Shown: positions 8,071 to 16,604 of the stretch, one piece after another
Layout: every line of letters starts with the position of its first letter
Position numbering within the stretch: the first letter of the stretch is position 1
Assembly: GCF_010550675.1 (NCBI RefSeq)
Contig: NZ_JAAGOA010000014.1
Location: 149,673-213,672, forward strand
DNA from: Phytoactinopolyspora halotolerans
GTDB taxonomy: Bacteria; Actinomycetota; Actinomycetes; Jiangellales; Jiangellaceae
DNA: 64,000 nt
Direction of reading: 5' to 3'
Translations under genes and position numbers: made by a program
The notes under the pieces: generated by a model
What the model was told of the DNA's origin: nothing
Database searches by the model: none
What the model saw: only the letters and a program-made list of their open reading frames with translations

Positions 8071-8646
8071 CTACGCCTCGTCCAGGGGGAGCGTGTCCGG
8101 CACGTCGTACACCGGCCAGCCGTCGTCGTCGGAACAGCGCAGGGTGGGCCGGGCCCGGTGCGACTCGCGGCGGCCGACATCGAGCAGGTGGACGACGTCT
8201 CGTCCGTGGCAGGCGACCGCATCGGCGATGAACGAACGATGACAGCGCCACCACAGCGTTTCGGCGCACAGAACCGCCAGCTGCTCGCCCTCGCCGGTGC
8301 GGGTGATCAGCTCCGCGACCGCGGTCCGGAACCCGGGCGTGTCCATGTGATCGGCGTACCCGCCGAATGAGGCGTTGACCAGGGCGGTGTGCCGAGTGTC
8401 CGGGCGTCGGCCGCGTCGGCCGCCGAGCTCGTCGCCGTGCCATTCATAGCGGATTCCGTGCCCGGTGAGCTCGGCGGCGAGCGCGTCGCGGCCGAACTGC
8501 GGGTGCCTGCGCGAACCCGGAAACCGTCGCACGTCCACCAGCACGTCGATGCCAGGCTCGGTGAGCACGGCGACGAAGGCCTCTATCGTGCGCGCGCCGT
8601 GCCCGAGGGTGTAGAGGGGTGCGGGCGCGGTGTCCGATCCGTCCAC
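8071..8646 (-). CDS. DUF488 family protein
   Basis: 191 aa, GTG start. Matches the DUF488 pattern: YTLGHGARTIEAF at the N-terminus, VDVRRFPGSRRHPQF, and CAETLWWRCHRSFIADA near residue 135, whose Cys/Trp/His/Arg are the family hallmark. Function is not established for this family. First gene of the minus-strand group that continues with threonine dehydratase and the TenA-like gene. Confidence 0.85.
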   Translation of the reverse strand: MDGSDTAPAPLYTLGHGARTIEAFVAVLTEPGIDVLVDVRRFPGSRRHPQFGRDALAAELTGHGIRYEWHGDELGGRRGRRPDTRHTALVNASFGGYADHMDTPGFRTAVAELITRTGEGEQLAVLCAETLWWRCHRSFIADAVACHGRDVVHLLDVGRRESHRARPTLRCSDDDGWPVYDVPDTLPLDEA

Positions 8647-8780
8647 ACCAGCGAGCGTAATCAGCGGCGCCGTCCGGCGGCGAACGCGATGACCTGAACA
8701 GCGAGCCCGGCTGTATCTGCATCACCTCGACGGCGCGTCCGGGTGCGTGGGTGATGCCGACGCGGTCTACGCTCGCGACC

Positions 8781-9617
8781 ATGCGGATACTGGTGACCGG
8801 AGCTGCCGGGCGGATCGGACGTGCTGTTCTGCAGCTGCTCGCGGATGAGGGGATCGAGGCCAGCGCGCTGGTCATGAACAAGGCGGACGCGGACGACTTG
8901 CCGGCGGACCGGATCACAGTCGGTGACGCCACCGAACGGGCAACCGTGGCCGCTGCGGTGCAGGAGGTGGACGCCGTCATTCACCTGGCGGCGATCCCGA
9001 ACCCGCTGCACGATCCGCCGGAGCGGGTGTTCGCGGTGAACACCCAGGCGACGTTCGCGGTCTTGGAGGAGGCTGCGCACGCTGGAGTCCGCCGGGCGGT
9101 GTTCGCCAGCAGCCTGTCGGCTACCGGGCTGCCGTTCGCCCCGCACGAACTGCATCCGCTCTACCTGCCCCTCGATGAGGACCATCCGGACCAGGCCGCG
9201 GATGCCTATGCGCTGTCCAAGCAGGTGGACGAGGCCACGGCGGCGATGATGGCGCGTCGGCACGGCATGACCATCGTCGCGTTGCGCTACCCGTACGTCG
9301 CATCTGCGGAGCAGCTGCGGGAGCGTGCCGAGCAGCTGGCGGGCGACCCCAGCGGAGGCGCTGGAGACCTGTGGTCCTACTTGGATGTTCGGGATGCGGC
9401 TCGCGCTGCTCTGGACGGGGTCCGGGCGTCGTGCACGGGTATGCACAGGCTCTATGTGGCCGCATCGGAGATCCTCGCGCCTGGACCGACCGAGGAGCTG
9501 CTGCGCAGGTACCACCCGTCGGCGGAGCTGCGGCGGCCGCTGCCAGGACGGACCGGGACGATCGACACTGCTGCAGCCACGCGCGTCCTCGGCTTCACCC
9601 CTCGCCACTCCCCATGA
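8781..9617 (+). CDS. NAD(P)-dependent epimerase/dehydratase (extended SDR)
   Basis: 278 aa; the ATG at 8781 is directly followed by MRILVTGAAGRIGRAVLQ, the Rossmann beta-alpha-beta, so longer starts are unlikely. GxxGxxG nucleotide site at residues 7-13, SSLSATG for the catalytic Ser, and YALSKQ for the catalytic Tyr-Lys. Related proteins act on nucleotide sugars or as reductases; the substrate cannot be told. The stop codon lies inside the left arm of a long palindromic repeat. Confidence 0.88.
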   Translation: MRILVTGAAGRIGRAVLQLLADEGIEASALVMNKADADDLPADRITVGDATERATVAAAVQEVDAVIHLAAIPNPLHDPPERVFAVNTQATFAVLEEAAHAGVRRAVFASSLSATGLPFAPHELHPLYLPLDEDHPDQAADAYALSKQVDEATAAMMARRHGMTIVALRYPYVASAEQLRERAEQLAGDPSGGAGDLWSYLDVRDAARAALDGVRASCTGMHRLYVAASEILAPGPTEELLRRYHPSAELRRPLPGRTGTIDTAAATRVLGFTPRHSP

Positions 9618-9667
9618 TCATGAACACTTCCCGTGCTATGTGAACGGTAAGTGTTCATGATCATGGG
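9611..9667. repeat. long palindromic repeat, copy 1
   Basis: Perfect 19-nt arms, CCCATGATCATGAACACTT at 9611-9629 and its complement at 9649-9667, with a 19-nt centre that itself pairs partly (CCCGT/ACGGT). A near-identical element recurs at 12311-12361. The pair encloses the HTH-ABC transporter module. It overlaps the stop of the epimerase gene. Confidence 0.85.
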
Positions 9668-9671
9668 GATT

Positions 9672-9708
9672 TCTCGAAAGGGGTCTTGCGAAAGAGGTCG
9701 CTCGAAAG
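9672..9708. promoter_or_regulatory. operator-like triple GAAAG direct repeat upstream of the HTH regulator
   Basis: Three copies of (T/G)CGAAAG ending at 9680, 9694 and 9708, at 14-nt spacing: TCTCGAAAG, TTGCGAAAG, GCTCGAAAG. The first two recur in the same order upstream of the paralogous regulator at 13658. The block ends 14 nt before GTG 9723, so it overlaps the core promoter of a probably leaderless message. Confidence 0.6.
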
Positions 9709-9722
9709 ATAGCTTTTCAAGC

Positions 9723-10544
9723 GTGTCGAGCGATGAGATCGTGGACGGCGGTGCCAGCGCGGACAAGCGCGCCACCAGCGCACCAGTCGGTGATGCACAG
9801 TCCAGTGCCGCGCCGGTCCGTGATGCGGCGACGGGAGACGAGACGACCGGCGACGAGGCGGTGCGCGAGCATGGCGTGCCGCATCGTGACCTGCGCGATC
9901 CGGCCGCGCTGCGCGCGCTGGCGCATCCGGTGCGGCTGTCGATCCTGGAACAGTTGATGCAGCTCGGATCCGGGACCGCGACGGAGCTGGCCGAGCTCTT
10001 GGAAGGCGAATCGCCGGCGAACTGCTCATGGCATCTGCGGCAGCTGGCCCGATACGGGTTCGTCGAGGTCGCCGGTACCGGCCCGGGGCGCCAGCGACGG
10101 TGGAAGCCGGTGATCGAGAGCACCACGTTCGGCGGCAGCGACGAGACGCCAGCGCTGGCCCGCGCCGTCGACGCGGTAGACGAGGTGATCCTGGACCGCG
10201 AAGTGGAACGGATGCAGGCGTGGCGGCGGGCCAGGAGAGACGAGACGGATCGATGGCGGGACGGCTCGGTTGAGGCGTACGCGTGGGCGTGGATGACCGC
10301 GGAGGAGCTGGCCGCGTTCAAGGACGACTTCCGGGCGCTGATCGAGCGGCACATCATGCCCCGCCTGGAACAGCGAGCCGACCCGGCGCGGCGGCCGCGT
10401 GGAGCGCGACCGGTGCGATTGGTCACCTGGCTCATCCCGACCGGACCGGACGACGACGCGGCCGACGACGACGCGGCGGACGACGACGCGGGCGATGGCG
10501 ACGCGCGCGATGGCGACGGCGAGGAGGAGAGCAATGGGCGGTGA
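9723..10544 (+). CDS. ArsR-like winged-helix regulator of the ABC transporter
   Basis: About 273 aa if translation starts at GTG 9723, downstream of the GAAAG repeats; an upstream ATG would translate the palindrome and operator and is unlikely. The winged helix spans roughly 55-130 (ALAHPVRLSILEQL, then SPANCSWHLRQLARYGFVEV as recognition helix and wing), followed by a helical domain with RRWKPV and WMTAEELAAFKDDF. The tail is an Asp/Ala-rich repeat near 10447-10500. Overlaps the ATPase gene by 11 nt, so it is co-translated with it. A close paralogue lies at 13658. Confidence 0.82.
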   Translation: MSSDEIVDGGASADKRATSAPVGDAQSSAAPVRDAATGDETTGDEAVREHGVPHRDLRDPAALRALAHPVRLSILEQLMQLGSGTATELAELLEGESPANCSWHLRQLARYGFVEVAGTGPGRQRRWKPVIESTTFGGSDETPALARAVDAVDEVILDREVERMQAWRRARRDETDRWRDGSVEAYAWAWMTAEELAAFKDDFRALIERHIMPRLEQRADPARRPRGARPVRLVTWLIPTGPDDDAADDDAADDDAGDGDARDGDGEEESNGR

Positions 10545-11547
10545 GCCTGCGGTGCTCGAGGTCGAGCGGGTGATCAAGGAATACCGCAAGGGCGTCCGGG
10601 CGAACGACGACGTCTCGCTGAGCGTGTCGGCCGGCGAGGTCTACGGGCTGCTCGGGCACAACGGAGCCGGCAAGACCACGCTGCTCAACCAGGTTGTAGG
10701 CATCGCCAAACCGACCGCCGGAACGATCCGTGTCACCGGCCGGGACGCGGTCGCCGACCCGGCGATGGCGCGGCGGATGTGCTCGATGCAGCCACAGGCG
10801 CAAGCGCCACTGGACGGGGTATCGCCGGCGGAGGCGATCGAGTTGATGGCGCGGATCCGTGGGGCGAACCGTCGCCGGGCGAAGCAGCGTACGGCGGAGC
10901 TGGTCGACGCGCTCGACATCGGTGAATGGGCGAAGACCACCGGAGAGCGGCTCTCCGGCGGAGTGCGCAGGTTGACGGCCTTCGCGATGGCGGCGGCCGA
11001 GCCGGGTCGGCTGGTGATGTTCGACGAGCCCACCAACGACGTCGACCCGGTACGTCGTCGGCTGTTGTGGGCAGAGGTCCGTGCCCTGGCGGAGAACGGA
11101 TGCGCGGTGCTCCTGGTCACCCACAACGTGATCGAGGCCGAGCGGGCGGTGGACCGGCTGGCTATCCTAGACCGGGGCCGCGTCGTCGCGCAGGGATCGC
11201 CGGCCGACTTGCGCGGCGAGAACGCGGACCGGCTCCGGCTCGAGGTCACGGCGGTGGACAGCGCGGTCGCGCGGGATCTGGCCGCACAGTTCGGCGGTCA
11301 GGACAGAGGGGAGAACGGAGCGGGGGGCGGACGAGAGGATGCCGTCGTCGTCGGGCGGCGGATGATGGCGACGGTGAACGCCGCCGAATGCGCCTCCGCG
11401 CTGGCATGGGCGCAGAACGAGCGCACTGCGGGACGGGTGGATGAGTTCTCGTTCAACCCGGTGAGCCTGGAAGACATCTATGTGCGACTCGTCGGTTCCG
11501 ACGGCGGCAACAATGAGGGAGATCGGGATGCGGCATTGGTTGCGTAG
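10534..11547 (+). CDS. ABC transporter ATP-binding protein
   Basis: 337 aa from ATG 10534, inside the end of the regulator gene. Walker A GHNGAGKTT (about residue 41), Q-loop in SMQPQAQAPL, signature LSGGVRR, Walker B RLVMFDEP and H-loop LLVTHN. The C-terminal 90 residues resemble the extra domain of DrrA/CcmA-type exporters. With the following six-helix permease it should form an ABC-2 exporter. Cargo unknown; the dedicated regulator suggests an inducible efflux pump. Confidence 0.92.
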   Translation: MGGEPAVLEVERVIKEYRKGVRANDDVSLSVSAGEVYGLLGHNGAGKTTLLNQVVGIAKPTAGTIRVTGRDAVADPAMARRMCSMQPQAQAPLDGVSPAEAIELMARIRGANRRRAKQRTAELVDALDIGEWAKTTGERLSGGVRRLTAFAMAAAEPGRLVMFDEPTNDVDPVRRRLLWAEVRALAENGCAVLLVTHNVIEAERAVDRLAILDRGRVVAQGSPADLRGENADRLRLEVTAVDSAVARDLAAQFGGQDRGENGAGGGREDAVVVGRRMMATVNAAECASALAWAQNERTAGRVDEFSFNPVSLEDIYVRLVGSDGGNNEGDRDAALVA

Positions 11548-12265
11548 CTTCGCGCTGCTGCTGAAGTGGAACATGTTGCGGGTGCGGACGGAGCTGCCGA
11601 CCTTCCTGGCCATCCAGACGCTGATCTCAGCGGGGATCGTCGTGGGATTCTCCCTGCTCATCCCGGAGATCGATGCCGAGGCGGCGCTGTATCTGACCTC
11701 TGGCGCGATGACGGTGTCGCTGATCACCGTGGGTATGGTCGTGGCGCCGCAGATCGTGGCCCAGCGCAAGGAGAAGGGTCTGCTGGACTACCAGCGCTCG
11801 ATGCCGGTTTCCCGGCTGGCCATGATGGCCGCCGACGCGGTGATCTGGGTGGTGGTGGCGCTGCCCGGGCTGGCCGTGACGCTGCTTGTCGCCGTCGTGC
11901 GGTTCGACCTTGAGCTGTCGATCAGTCCGTGGCTGTTGCCGGCGGTTCTGCTGGTCAGTGCGGGAGCGGCGGGTGTCGGATACTGCATCGCGTACGTGGT
12001 GCGGCCGGTGCTGGTCGGCCTGGTCACCAACCTCGTCATCATCGTCGCGCTAATGTTCGCACCGATCAACTACCCGGCGGAGCGGCTGCCGGATTGGGCC
12101 GCGGCGGTGCACGAATGGCTGCCGTTCCAGTACATGGCCCAGGCCGTGCGGGAGACGATCGACGCACCCGACACCGGCGTCGCGATGCTTCCCTTTGTCA
12201 TCATCACCGCGTGGACGGTGCTTGGCCTGGGCGTCACCTCGCGCGTCATGACTCGTCGGGCGTGA
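11528..12265 (+). CDS. ABC-2 type transporter permease
   Basis: 245 aa; ATG 11528 has GGGAG upstream and overlaps the ATPase stop by 20 nt. About six membrane segments are visible, for example FLAIQTLISAGIVVGFSLLI, LVGLVTNLVIIVALMFA and the last one ending GLGVTSRV. The conserved cytoplasmic KEKGLLDYQRSMPVSR is typical of ABC-2 permeases. Partner of the preceding ATPase. Confidence 0.88.
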   Translation: MRHWLRSFALLLKWNMLRVRTELPTFLAIQTLISAGIVVGFSLLIPEIDAEAALYLTSGAMTVSLITVGMVVAPQIVAQRKEKGLLDYQRSMPVSRLAMMAADAVIWVVVALPGLAVTLLVAVVRFDLELSISPWLLPAVLLVSAGAAGVGYCIAYVVRPVLVGLVTNLVIIVALMFAPINYPAERLPDWAAAVHEWLPFQYMAQAVRETIDAPDTGVAMLPFVIITAWTVLGLGVTSRVMTRRA

Positions 12266-12310
12266 CCCCCCGATTCGTCCCGGACCATGACCCGGACGAT
12301 GACCCGGACG

Positions 12311-12361
12311 ATGATCATGAACACTAACCGTGCTATGTGAACGGTAAGTGTTCATGATCAT
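12311..12361. repeat. long palindromic repeat, copy 2
   Basis: Arms ATGATCATGAACACT (12311-12325) and its complement (12347-12361), with an inner ACCGT/ACGGT pairing, so the element can fold almost completely around a 9-nt loop. It matches the copy at 9611 closely, including the central GTGCTATGTGAACGGTAAGT. Confidence 0.85.
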
Positions 12362-12460
12362 GGGTCGAAAGCGTTGGCCGGCTGCAAGCGCGGCTGTACC
12401 GCGGATCGGTACGCTGCCGCGGTCCGACGATCGAGCGCGGAGCGTGGGGAGCAACAGCAG

Positions 12461-13555
12461 GTGGACGAGGATGTCGCGATCCGGTGGCTGTGGCCGGTGC
12501 TGCTCGCGTGGCTGGTCATACTGGTCGTCTCGACCGGATACGCCGTTCTCGCGTGCTGGGTGGCCTGGGCGATGGGTCTGCCGTGGTGGCTGGGGCTTCT
12601 GTTGCCGGCGATCACGCTCGTCGGGGCGGAGAGCATCCGGTGGATGGTCAAGGGCGGACCGTTGGGCGTGGATCCGGTGCGGTGCGGGCCGGAGGATCAG
12701 CCGACGCTGCATGCGATCCTCGACCGGCTGTGCGCCGTCGCCGGTCAAGATAAGCCCGAGGTCCGGATCATCGACATCGACGCACCCAACAGTCTTGTGT
12801 ACGTCGAGCCGGGCAAGCGGCCGACCCTGTGCGTCACCAAGGGCTTGGTGGAGACGCTCGACAATGACCGTCTCGAGGCGGTGCTGGCCCATGAGATCGC
12901 CCACATCGCACACCGTGACACCCGGGTGATGGCGTTCGCGGAGGGGATGGCGGGATGGGCGGTGCTGCTGCCGGGTGCGATCTTCATGCTGATGGGCCGG
13001 TTGGATGTGCGCATGTGCGCGGCTGCGCGAGCGTGTGGCAGGTCGTGGCGGCCGTCCTTCGTCGAGATGGAAAAGTCCGGCCTGCCGACGACGGCACCGG
13101 TGGCCGAGGTCACCGGCGGTGCGGCGACCAGGCGCCTCGTCGCTCTGGGATTCGGCCGCGCGGCGAACGCGGTCGCCGCGATGTTCGTGATCATCCCGGC
13201 GATCGTCCTGGGTGTGCTGGTCGCGGCGCCGGCGTTCGTGCTGTCCACGCCGCTGGCTCGTCGTCGGGAGCTCGCTGCTGATCGGACGGCTGCCCGGATC
13301 ACGGGAGCACCGGCGACCCTCGCCGCCGCGCTCGTGGAGATGTCGGGCGCCCAGCAGCGCGTCCCGGATGAAGACCTCCGCGCCAGGCGACTGGCGTCCG
13401 CGCTGGCGATCGTCCCGTTCGATGCTTCTGTCGAGATCGACGGCACGCCGCAGAAGCAGGGTGGGGCGGCCCGGATGTTCGAGCCGCATCCGTCGATGAA
13501 GGCGCGACTCGCCCAGCTCGAGCGGATGTCCCGGGAGCTCGGCACCGACTCGTGA
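12461..13555 (+). CDS. M48-family zinc metallopeptidase, membrane-bound
   Basis: About 364 aa from GTG 12461; ATG 12374 would add 29 residues. Two N-terminal membrane segments (about 6-60), then the zinc site HEIAH (about residue 146) with third ligand Glu in RRRELAADR, and two more membrane segments between them (WAVLLPGAIFMLMGRL and FVIIPAIVLGVLVAAPAFVL). Layout matches HtpX-type peptidases, which degrade damaged membrane proteins. Transcribed away from the palindrome copy and followed by the second HTH regulator. Confidence 0.85.
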   Translation: MDEDVAIRWLWPVLLAWLVILVVSTGYAVLACWVAWAMGLPWWLGLLLPAITLVGAESIRWMVKGGPLGVDPVRCGPEDQPTLHAILDRLCAVAGQDKPEVRIIDIDAPNSLVYVEPGKRPTLCVTKGLVETLDNDRLEAVLAHEIAHIAHRDTRVMAFAEGMAGWAVLLPGAIFMLMGRLDVRMCAAARACGRSWRPSFVEMEKSGLPTTAPVAEVTGGAATRRLVALGFGRAANAVAAMFVIIPAIVLGVLVAAPAFVLSTPLARRRELAADRTAARITGAPATLAAALVEMSGAQQRVPDEDLRARRLASALAIVPFDASVEIDGTPQKQGGAARMFEPHPSMKARLAQLERMSRELGTDS

Positions 13556-13609
13556 CCGGCCCCGCACCCGGCATCCGCGTCGCATACCGGAGGTAGCATC
13601 GAACGACTT

Positions 13610-13650
13610 CTCGAAAGAGAATTGCGAAAGGCCCTTTCGAGAGGTATACC
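13610..13650. promoter_or_regulatory. operator and probable -10 of the second HTH regulator
   Basis: CTCGAAAG and TTGCGAAAG occur in the same order as upstream of the 9723 regulator. The second is part of the palindrome CGAAAGG-C-CCTTTCG (13625-13639). TATACC at 13645-13650 is a fair -10 and leaves about 7 nt to GTG 13658, which suggests a leaderless transcript with the operator over the promoter. Confidence 0.6.
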
Positions 13651-13657
13651 CTTCAGT

Positions 13658-14386
13658 GTGAGCACAAAGAACGGCGACCCGTCGCGTGAAGGGCCCGAGT
13701 CCATCGCGGCGGCGCCACATCGGCAGTACTCGTTGCCGTCGCGGGTCGTGGACGATCCGAACGAGTTGCGCGCCTACAGCCACCCGGTACGTGTGGCATT
13801 GACCGAACAGCTCTATCTGCGCGCGTCCGCCACTGCGACCGAGTTGGCTGAACTGATCCATGAATCGCCGGCCAACTGCTCATGGCATCTGCGACAGCTC
13901 GCCAAGCACGGGATTATCGAGGAAGCGGGCATAGGCCCGGGACGGCAGCGGCGATGGCGGATGGTTCCCGAGGTCACGTTGACCCCGAAAGCGAAAGAAC
14001 AGTCAACGGAGCTCGCTCGTGCGGCCGTGGCCGCCAACGCCATGCGGCTCGACCGAGACCTGGCCGGGTTGCGGGCATGGTGGGCCATGCGGGAGGGGGA
14101 ACCGCCCGAGTGGCAAGACGCGAGCATGGGGATTGTGCAGAGCTGGGCCTGGTTGACCGCGGAGGAGCTGGAACAGTTCCGAGCCGAGTTCCTGGCGCTG
14201 ATGGATCGGCACCTCTTCCGGACTACCGCTCAGCGCCGCGATCCAGAGCGGCGGCCGCCGGATGCGCGACCCGTCCGCGTCGTCGCATGGACGATTCCGT
14301 GGGACACGAAAGCCGTCGCGGCAGGCGAAGGTGCCACGGACCACAGTATGGGAGGGCCAGATGAGCGACGGTCCACCAGGGAATGA
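13658..14386 (+). CDS. ArsR-like winged-helix regulator (paralogue of 9723)
   Basis: 242 aa from GTG 13658. Same architecture and many identical blocks as the regulator at 9723: YSHPVRVALTEQLY, ATATELAELIHESPANCSWH, RQLAKHGIIEEAG, RQRRWRMVPE and WLTAEELEQFRAEFLALMDR. The shared operator motif suggests the two regulators may cross-talk. Overlaps the MarR-type gene by 26 nt, so the two are probably one operon. Confidence 0.82.
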   Translation: MSTKNGDPSREGPESIAAAPHRQYSLPSRVVDDPNELRAYSHPVRVALTEQLYLRASATATELAELIHESPANCSWHLRQLAKHGIIEEAGIGPGRQRRWRMVPEVTLTPKAKEQSTELARAAVAANAMRLDRDLAGLRAWWAMREGEPPEWQDASMGIVQSWAWLTAEELEQFRAEFLALMDRHLFRTTAQRRDPERRPPDARPVRVVAWTIPWDTKAVAAGEGATDHSMGGPDERRSTRE

Positions 14387-14885
14387 CGATGACAGCCATC
14401 CGCGCGACGATGTACGGGCTCGATACATCGAAGAATTGGGCATGTTGCTGGCAAGAAGCGGCTGGAGTCGTATGGCGGGACGGGTCCTCGCGTTCCTCAT
14501 GCTCAGCACCGCAAGCCAGGTGTCGAGCGGCGACATCGCCCGCGCCTTGCGGGTCAGTGCGGGCTCCGTCTCCACCGCGACGCGTGAGCTGGCCGAGGCT
14601 GGTTGTATCCGGCAGATCGCAGTTCCGGGCTCGCGCGGTCACTACTTCCGGTCTGCGGACGACGTGTGTGGTGCCTTCCTGGTGGCTGAGCAGCGACGGC
14701 ACCATGTCAACGTCGCGTTCGCCGAAGAGCTGATGGGCATTCTCGACCCCGATGAGACCAAGCCGTTGAAGCGCCTAGCGAACATGCGCGACTATCACGC
14801 TTTCCTCGACCGGTCCCACCTTCGCCTGCGGCACGAATGGGAGGAGCTCAAGCGTCGTCGCGACGCCGCCCGGCACCACGAGTAG
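14361..14885 (+). CDS. GbsR/MarR-family transcriptional regulator
   Basis: 174 aa from ATG 14361 behind GGGAGG. Winged helix spans about 30-95 (MAGRVLAFLMLSTASQVSSG, then ALRVSAGSVSTATRELAEAG as recognition helix), followed by a long dimerisation helix ending in Arg-rich HEWEELKRRRD. Proteins of this kind often control adjacent efflux genes. Its stop is 9 nt from the stop of the convergent ECF sigma gene. Confidence 0.82.
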   Translation: MSDGPPGNDDDSHPRDDVRARYIEELGMLLARSGWSRMAGRVLAFLMLSTASQVSSGDIARALRVSAGSVSTATRELAEAGCIRQIAVPGSRGHYFRSADDVCGAFLVAEQRRHHVNVAFAEELMGILDPDETKPLKRLANMRDYHAFLDRSHLRLRHEWEELKRRRDAARHHE

Positions 14886-14894
14886 ACCGCGTGA

Positions 14895-16169
14895 TCACAA
14901 TGTGTTCATGTCCAGCCGCGACGCACGTCCGCGTAGGTAAGCCTGCTCCGGGACGCTGGTGGTCAGCCGCGCCGCCAGCGTGTAACAGGCACGTGCGTCG
15001 TCGGTCTGGCCGGCCATCTCCAACAGGTGCGCACGGACCGCGTGCAGCCGGTGATGCCGGGAGAGCCGTGCGTCGTGCTCGAGCGGTTCCAGGAACATCA
15101 GGCCGGCACGCGGGCCGTGTGCCATGGCCAGCGCTACGGCGTGATTCAAGGTGACCATCGGGCCGGGCGCCAGATCTTGAAGCATCCGGTAGAGGTGGAG
15201 AATCTGCGGCCAGTCGGTGTCCTGGGCGCGTTCCGCCTCGGCATGCAGCGCAGCGATCGAGGCTTGCACCTGGTACGGGCCGATCGGCGAACGGGCGAGT
15301 GCGTCGGTGATCAGGTCGACGCCCTCCTTGATGGAACGCTGGTCCCAACGGGAACGGTCCTGCTCGGCGAGAGGGACCAGGCCGCCGTCCGGGCCGGTGC
15401 GAGCGCCGCGCCGCGCGTCGATGAGCAGCATCAGCGCCAGTAGGCCGGCGGCCTCGCCGTCGTGCGGCAACAGGTGGTGGACGGTCCGCGTGATCCGGAT
15501 CGCCTCCTGGGTGAGGTCCGTGCGCTGTAGGTGCGGACCGGAACTGGACGTGTAACCCTCGTTGAAGATCAGATACAGCACGTGCAGCACGGACCGGAGA
15601 CGTTCGGGGTCCGGCGTGGCCGGCATGGTGAACCGGGCGCCGCCGGCCCTGATGCGCTGCTTGGCCCGGCTGATGCGCTGCGCCATGGTCGCCTCGGGGA
15701 CGAGGAAGGCGTGGGCGATCTCGGCGGTGGTCAGACCGCCGACGGCGCGCAACGTCAGGGCGACCTGGGATGGTGCGGTCAAGCACGGATGGCAACAGAG
15801 GAGCAGCAATGTCAGGGTGTCGTCGCCGCCGTCGAGCATCTCGGTTTCGGCGGCCGGGGCGACGAGCGCGTCGTCCGGCACCAGCGTGACGGAGCGCTCG
15901 TCCCGGCGGCGGTCGGCCGCCTCCTTGCGGAGCAGATCGGTCATGCGACGGGACGCGACCGTCACCAGCCAGGCAGGCGGGTCGTCCGGCAGGCCCTGCT
16001 CGGGCCACTGTGTCGCGGCTGCCAGCAGTGCTTCCTGGACGGCGTCCTCCGCGGTCTCGAAGTTGCCGTAGCGACGCACGAGCGCCGCGAGGACCTGCGG
16101 CGCCGCCCGGCGCAGCAGGTCCTCGGCGTGCAGATCCTCGACGTGCAGGTCCAGGAGATGGAGGTCCAC
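14895..16169 (-). CDS. ECF42-type RNA polymerase sigma factor with C-terminal helical domain
   Basis: 424 aa, GTG start one nucleotide after the YCII gene stop. Sigma region 2 lies at about 20-90 (ALVRRYGNFETAEDAVQEAL) and region 4 at about 120-175 (LTTAEIAHAFLVPEATMAQR). The remaining 230 residues are a DUF6596/TPR-like domain (YLIFNEGYTSSSG, LTQEAIRITR, TLNHAVALAMA). ECF42 factors are known to be encoded next to YCII/DGPF-domain proteins and to depend on their C-terminal extension instead of an anti-sigma factor; both features are seen here. Confidence 0.92.
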   Translation of the reverse strand: MDLHLLDLHVEDLHAEDLLRRAAPQVLAALVRRYGNFETAEDAVQEALLAAATQWPEQGLPDDPPAWLVTVASRRMTDLLRKEAADRRRDERSVTLVPDDALVAPAAETEMLDGGDDTLTLLLLCCHPCLTAPSQVALTLRAVGGLTTAEIAHAFLVPEATMAQRISRAKQRIRAGGARFTMPATPDPERLRSVLHVLYLIFNEGYTSSSGPHLQRTDLTQEAIRITRTVHHLLPHDGEAAGLLALMLLIDARRGARTGPDGGLVPLAEQDRSRWDQRSIKEGVDLITDALARSPIGPYQVQASIAALHAEAERAQDTDWPQILHLYRMLQDLAPGPMVTLNHAVALAMAHGPRAGLMFLEPLEHDARLSRHHRLHAVRAHLLEMAGQTDDARACYTLAARLTTSVPEQAYLRGRASRLDMNTL

Positions 16170-16170
16170 C

Positions 16171-16566
16171 TCACATCTCCTGGCCGGACATCTCCATGAT
16201 CGGGCGTACCTCGATCGGTGAGAACCGGGTGTCGGGGAAGCGCCCCGCGATCTCGGCCGCCCGTTCCGGCGTTTCGCAGTCGACGACGAAGAACCCCGCG
16301 AGTTGCTCTTTGGCCTCCATGTAGGGTCCGTCGGTGGTCATCGGTGCGCCGTCGCGGCGCTGGACGGTCATGGTGTTCATCGGGTCCGCCAGCGCGCCGG
16401 CGGTGACCAGCTCGCCGGACTCGTGGATCTCCCGGATCACCTCGTCGTCCTCGCGGAGAAGCCGTTCGCGCTCGTCGTCGGGGAGGGCGAGGAACTCGGG
16501 CGTCTGGGCGAAGATCGGATGCTCCCAGTTCTTGGCGTTGGTGTAAATCAAGATCACGTACTTCAT
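16171..16566 (-). CDS. YCII/DGPF-domain protein
   Basis: 131 aa; start ATG 16566 with an A/G-rich leader. Typical small ferredoxin-like YCII fold with the family motif in MTTDGPYMEAKEQLAGFFVV (about residue 75) and RFPDTRFSPIEVRPIMEM at the end. DGPF proteins are probable partners or effectors of ECF42 sigma factors. Co-transcribed with the sigma gene and 38 nt after the VOC gene. Confidence 0.9.
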   Translation of the reverse strand: MKYVILIYTNAKNWEHPIFAQTPEFLALPDDERERLLREDDEVIREIHESGELVTAGALADPMNTMTVQRRDGAPMTTDGPYMEAKEQLAGFFVVDCETPERAAEIAGRFPDTRFSPIEVRPIMEMSGQEM

Positions 16567-16604
16567 CTCGTCTTCTTTCTCGATGTGGGGGGAGTGCCGG
16601 ATGG

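Noticed and set aside
10447..10530. Tandem repeat (GACGACGCGG units) as a variable-number locus
   Set aside because: It is a short Asp/Ala coding run at the end of the HTH regulator; copies are few and imperfect and common in high-GC genes.
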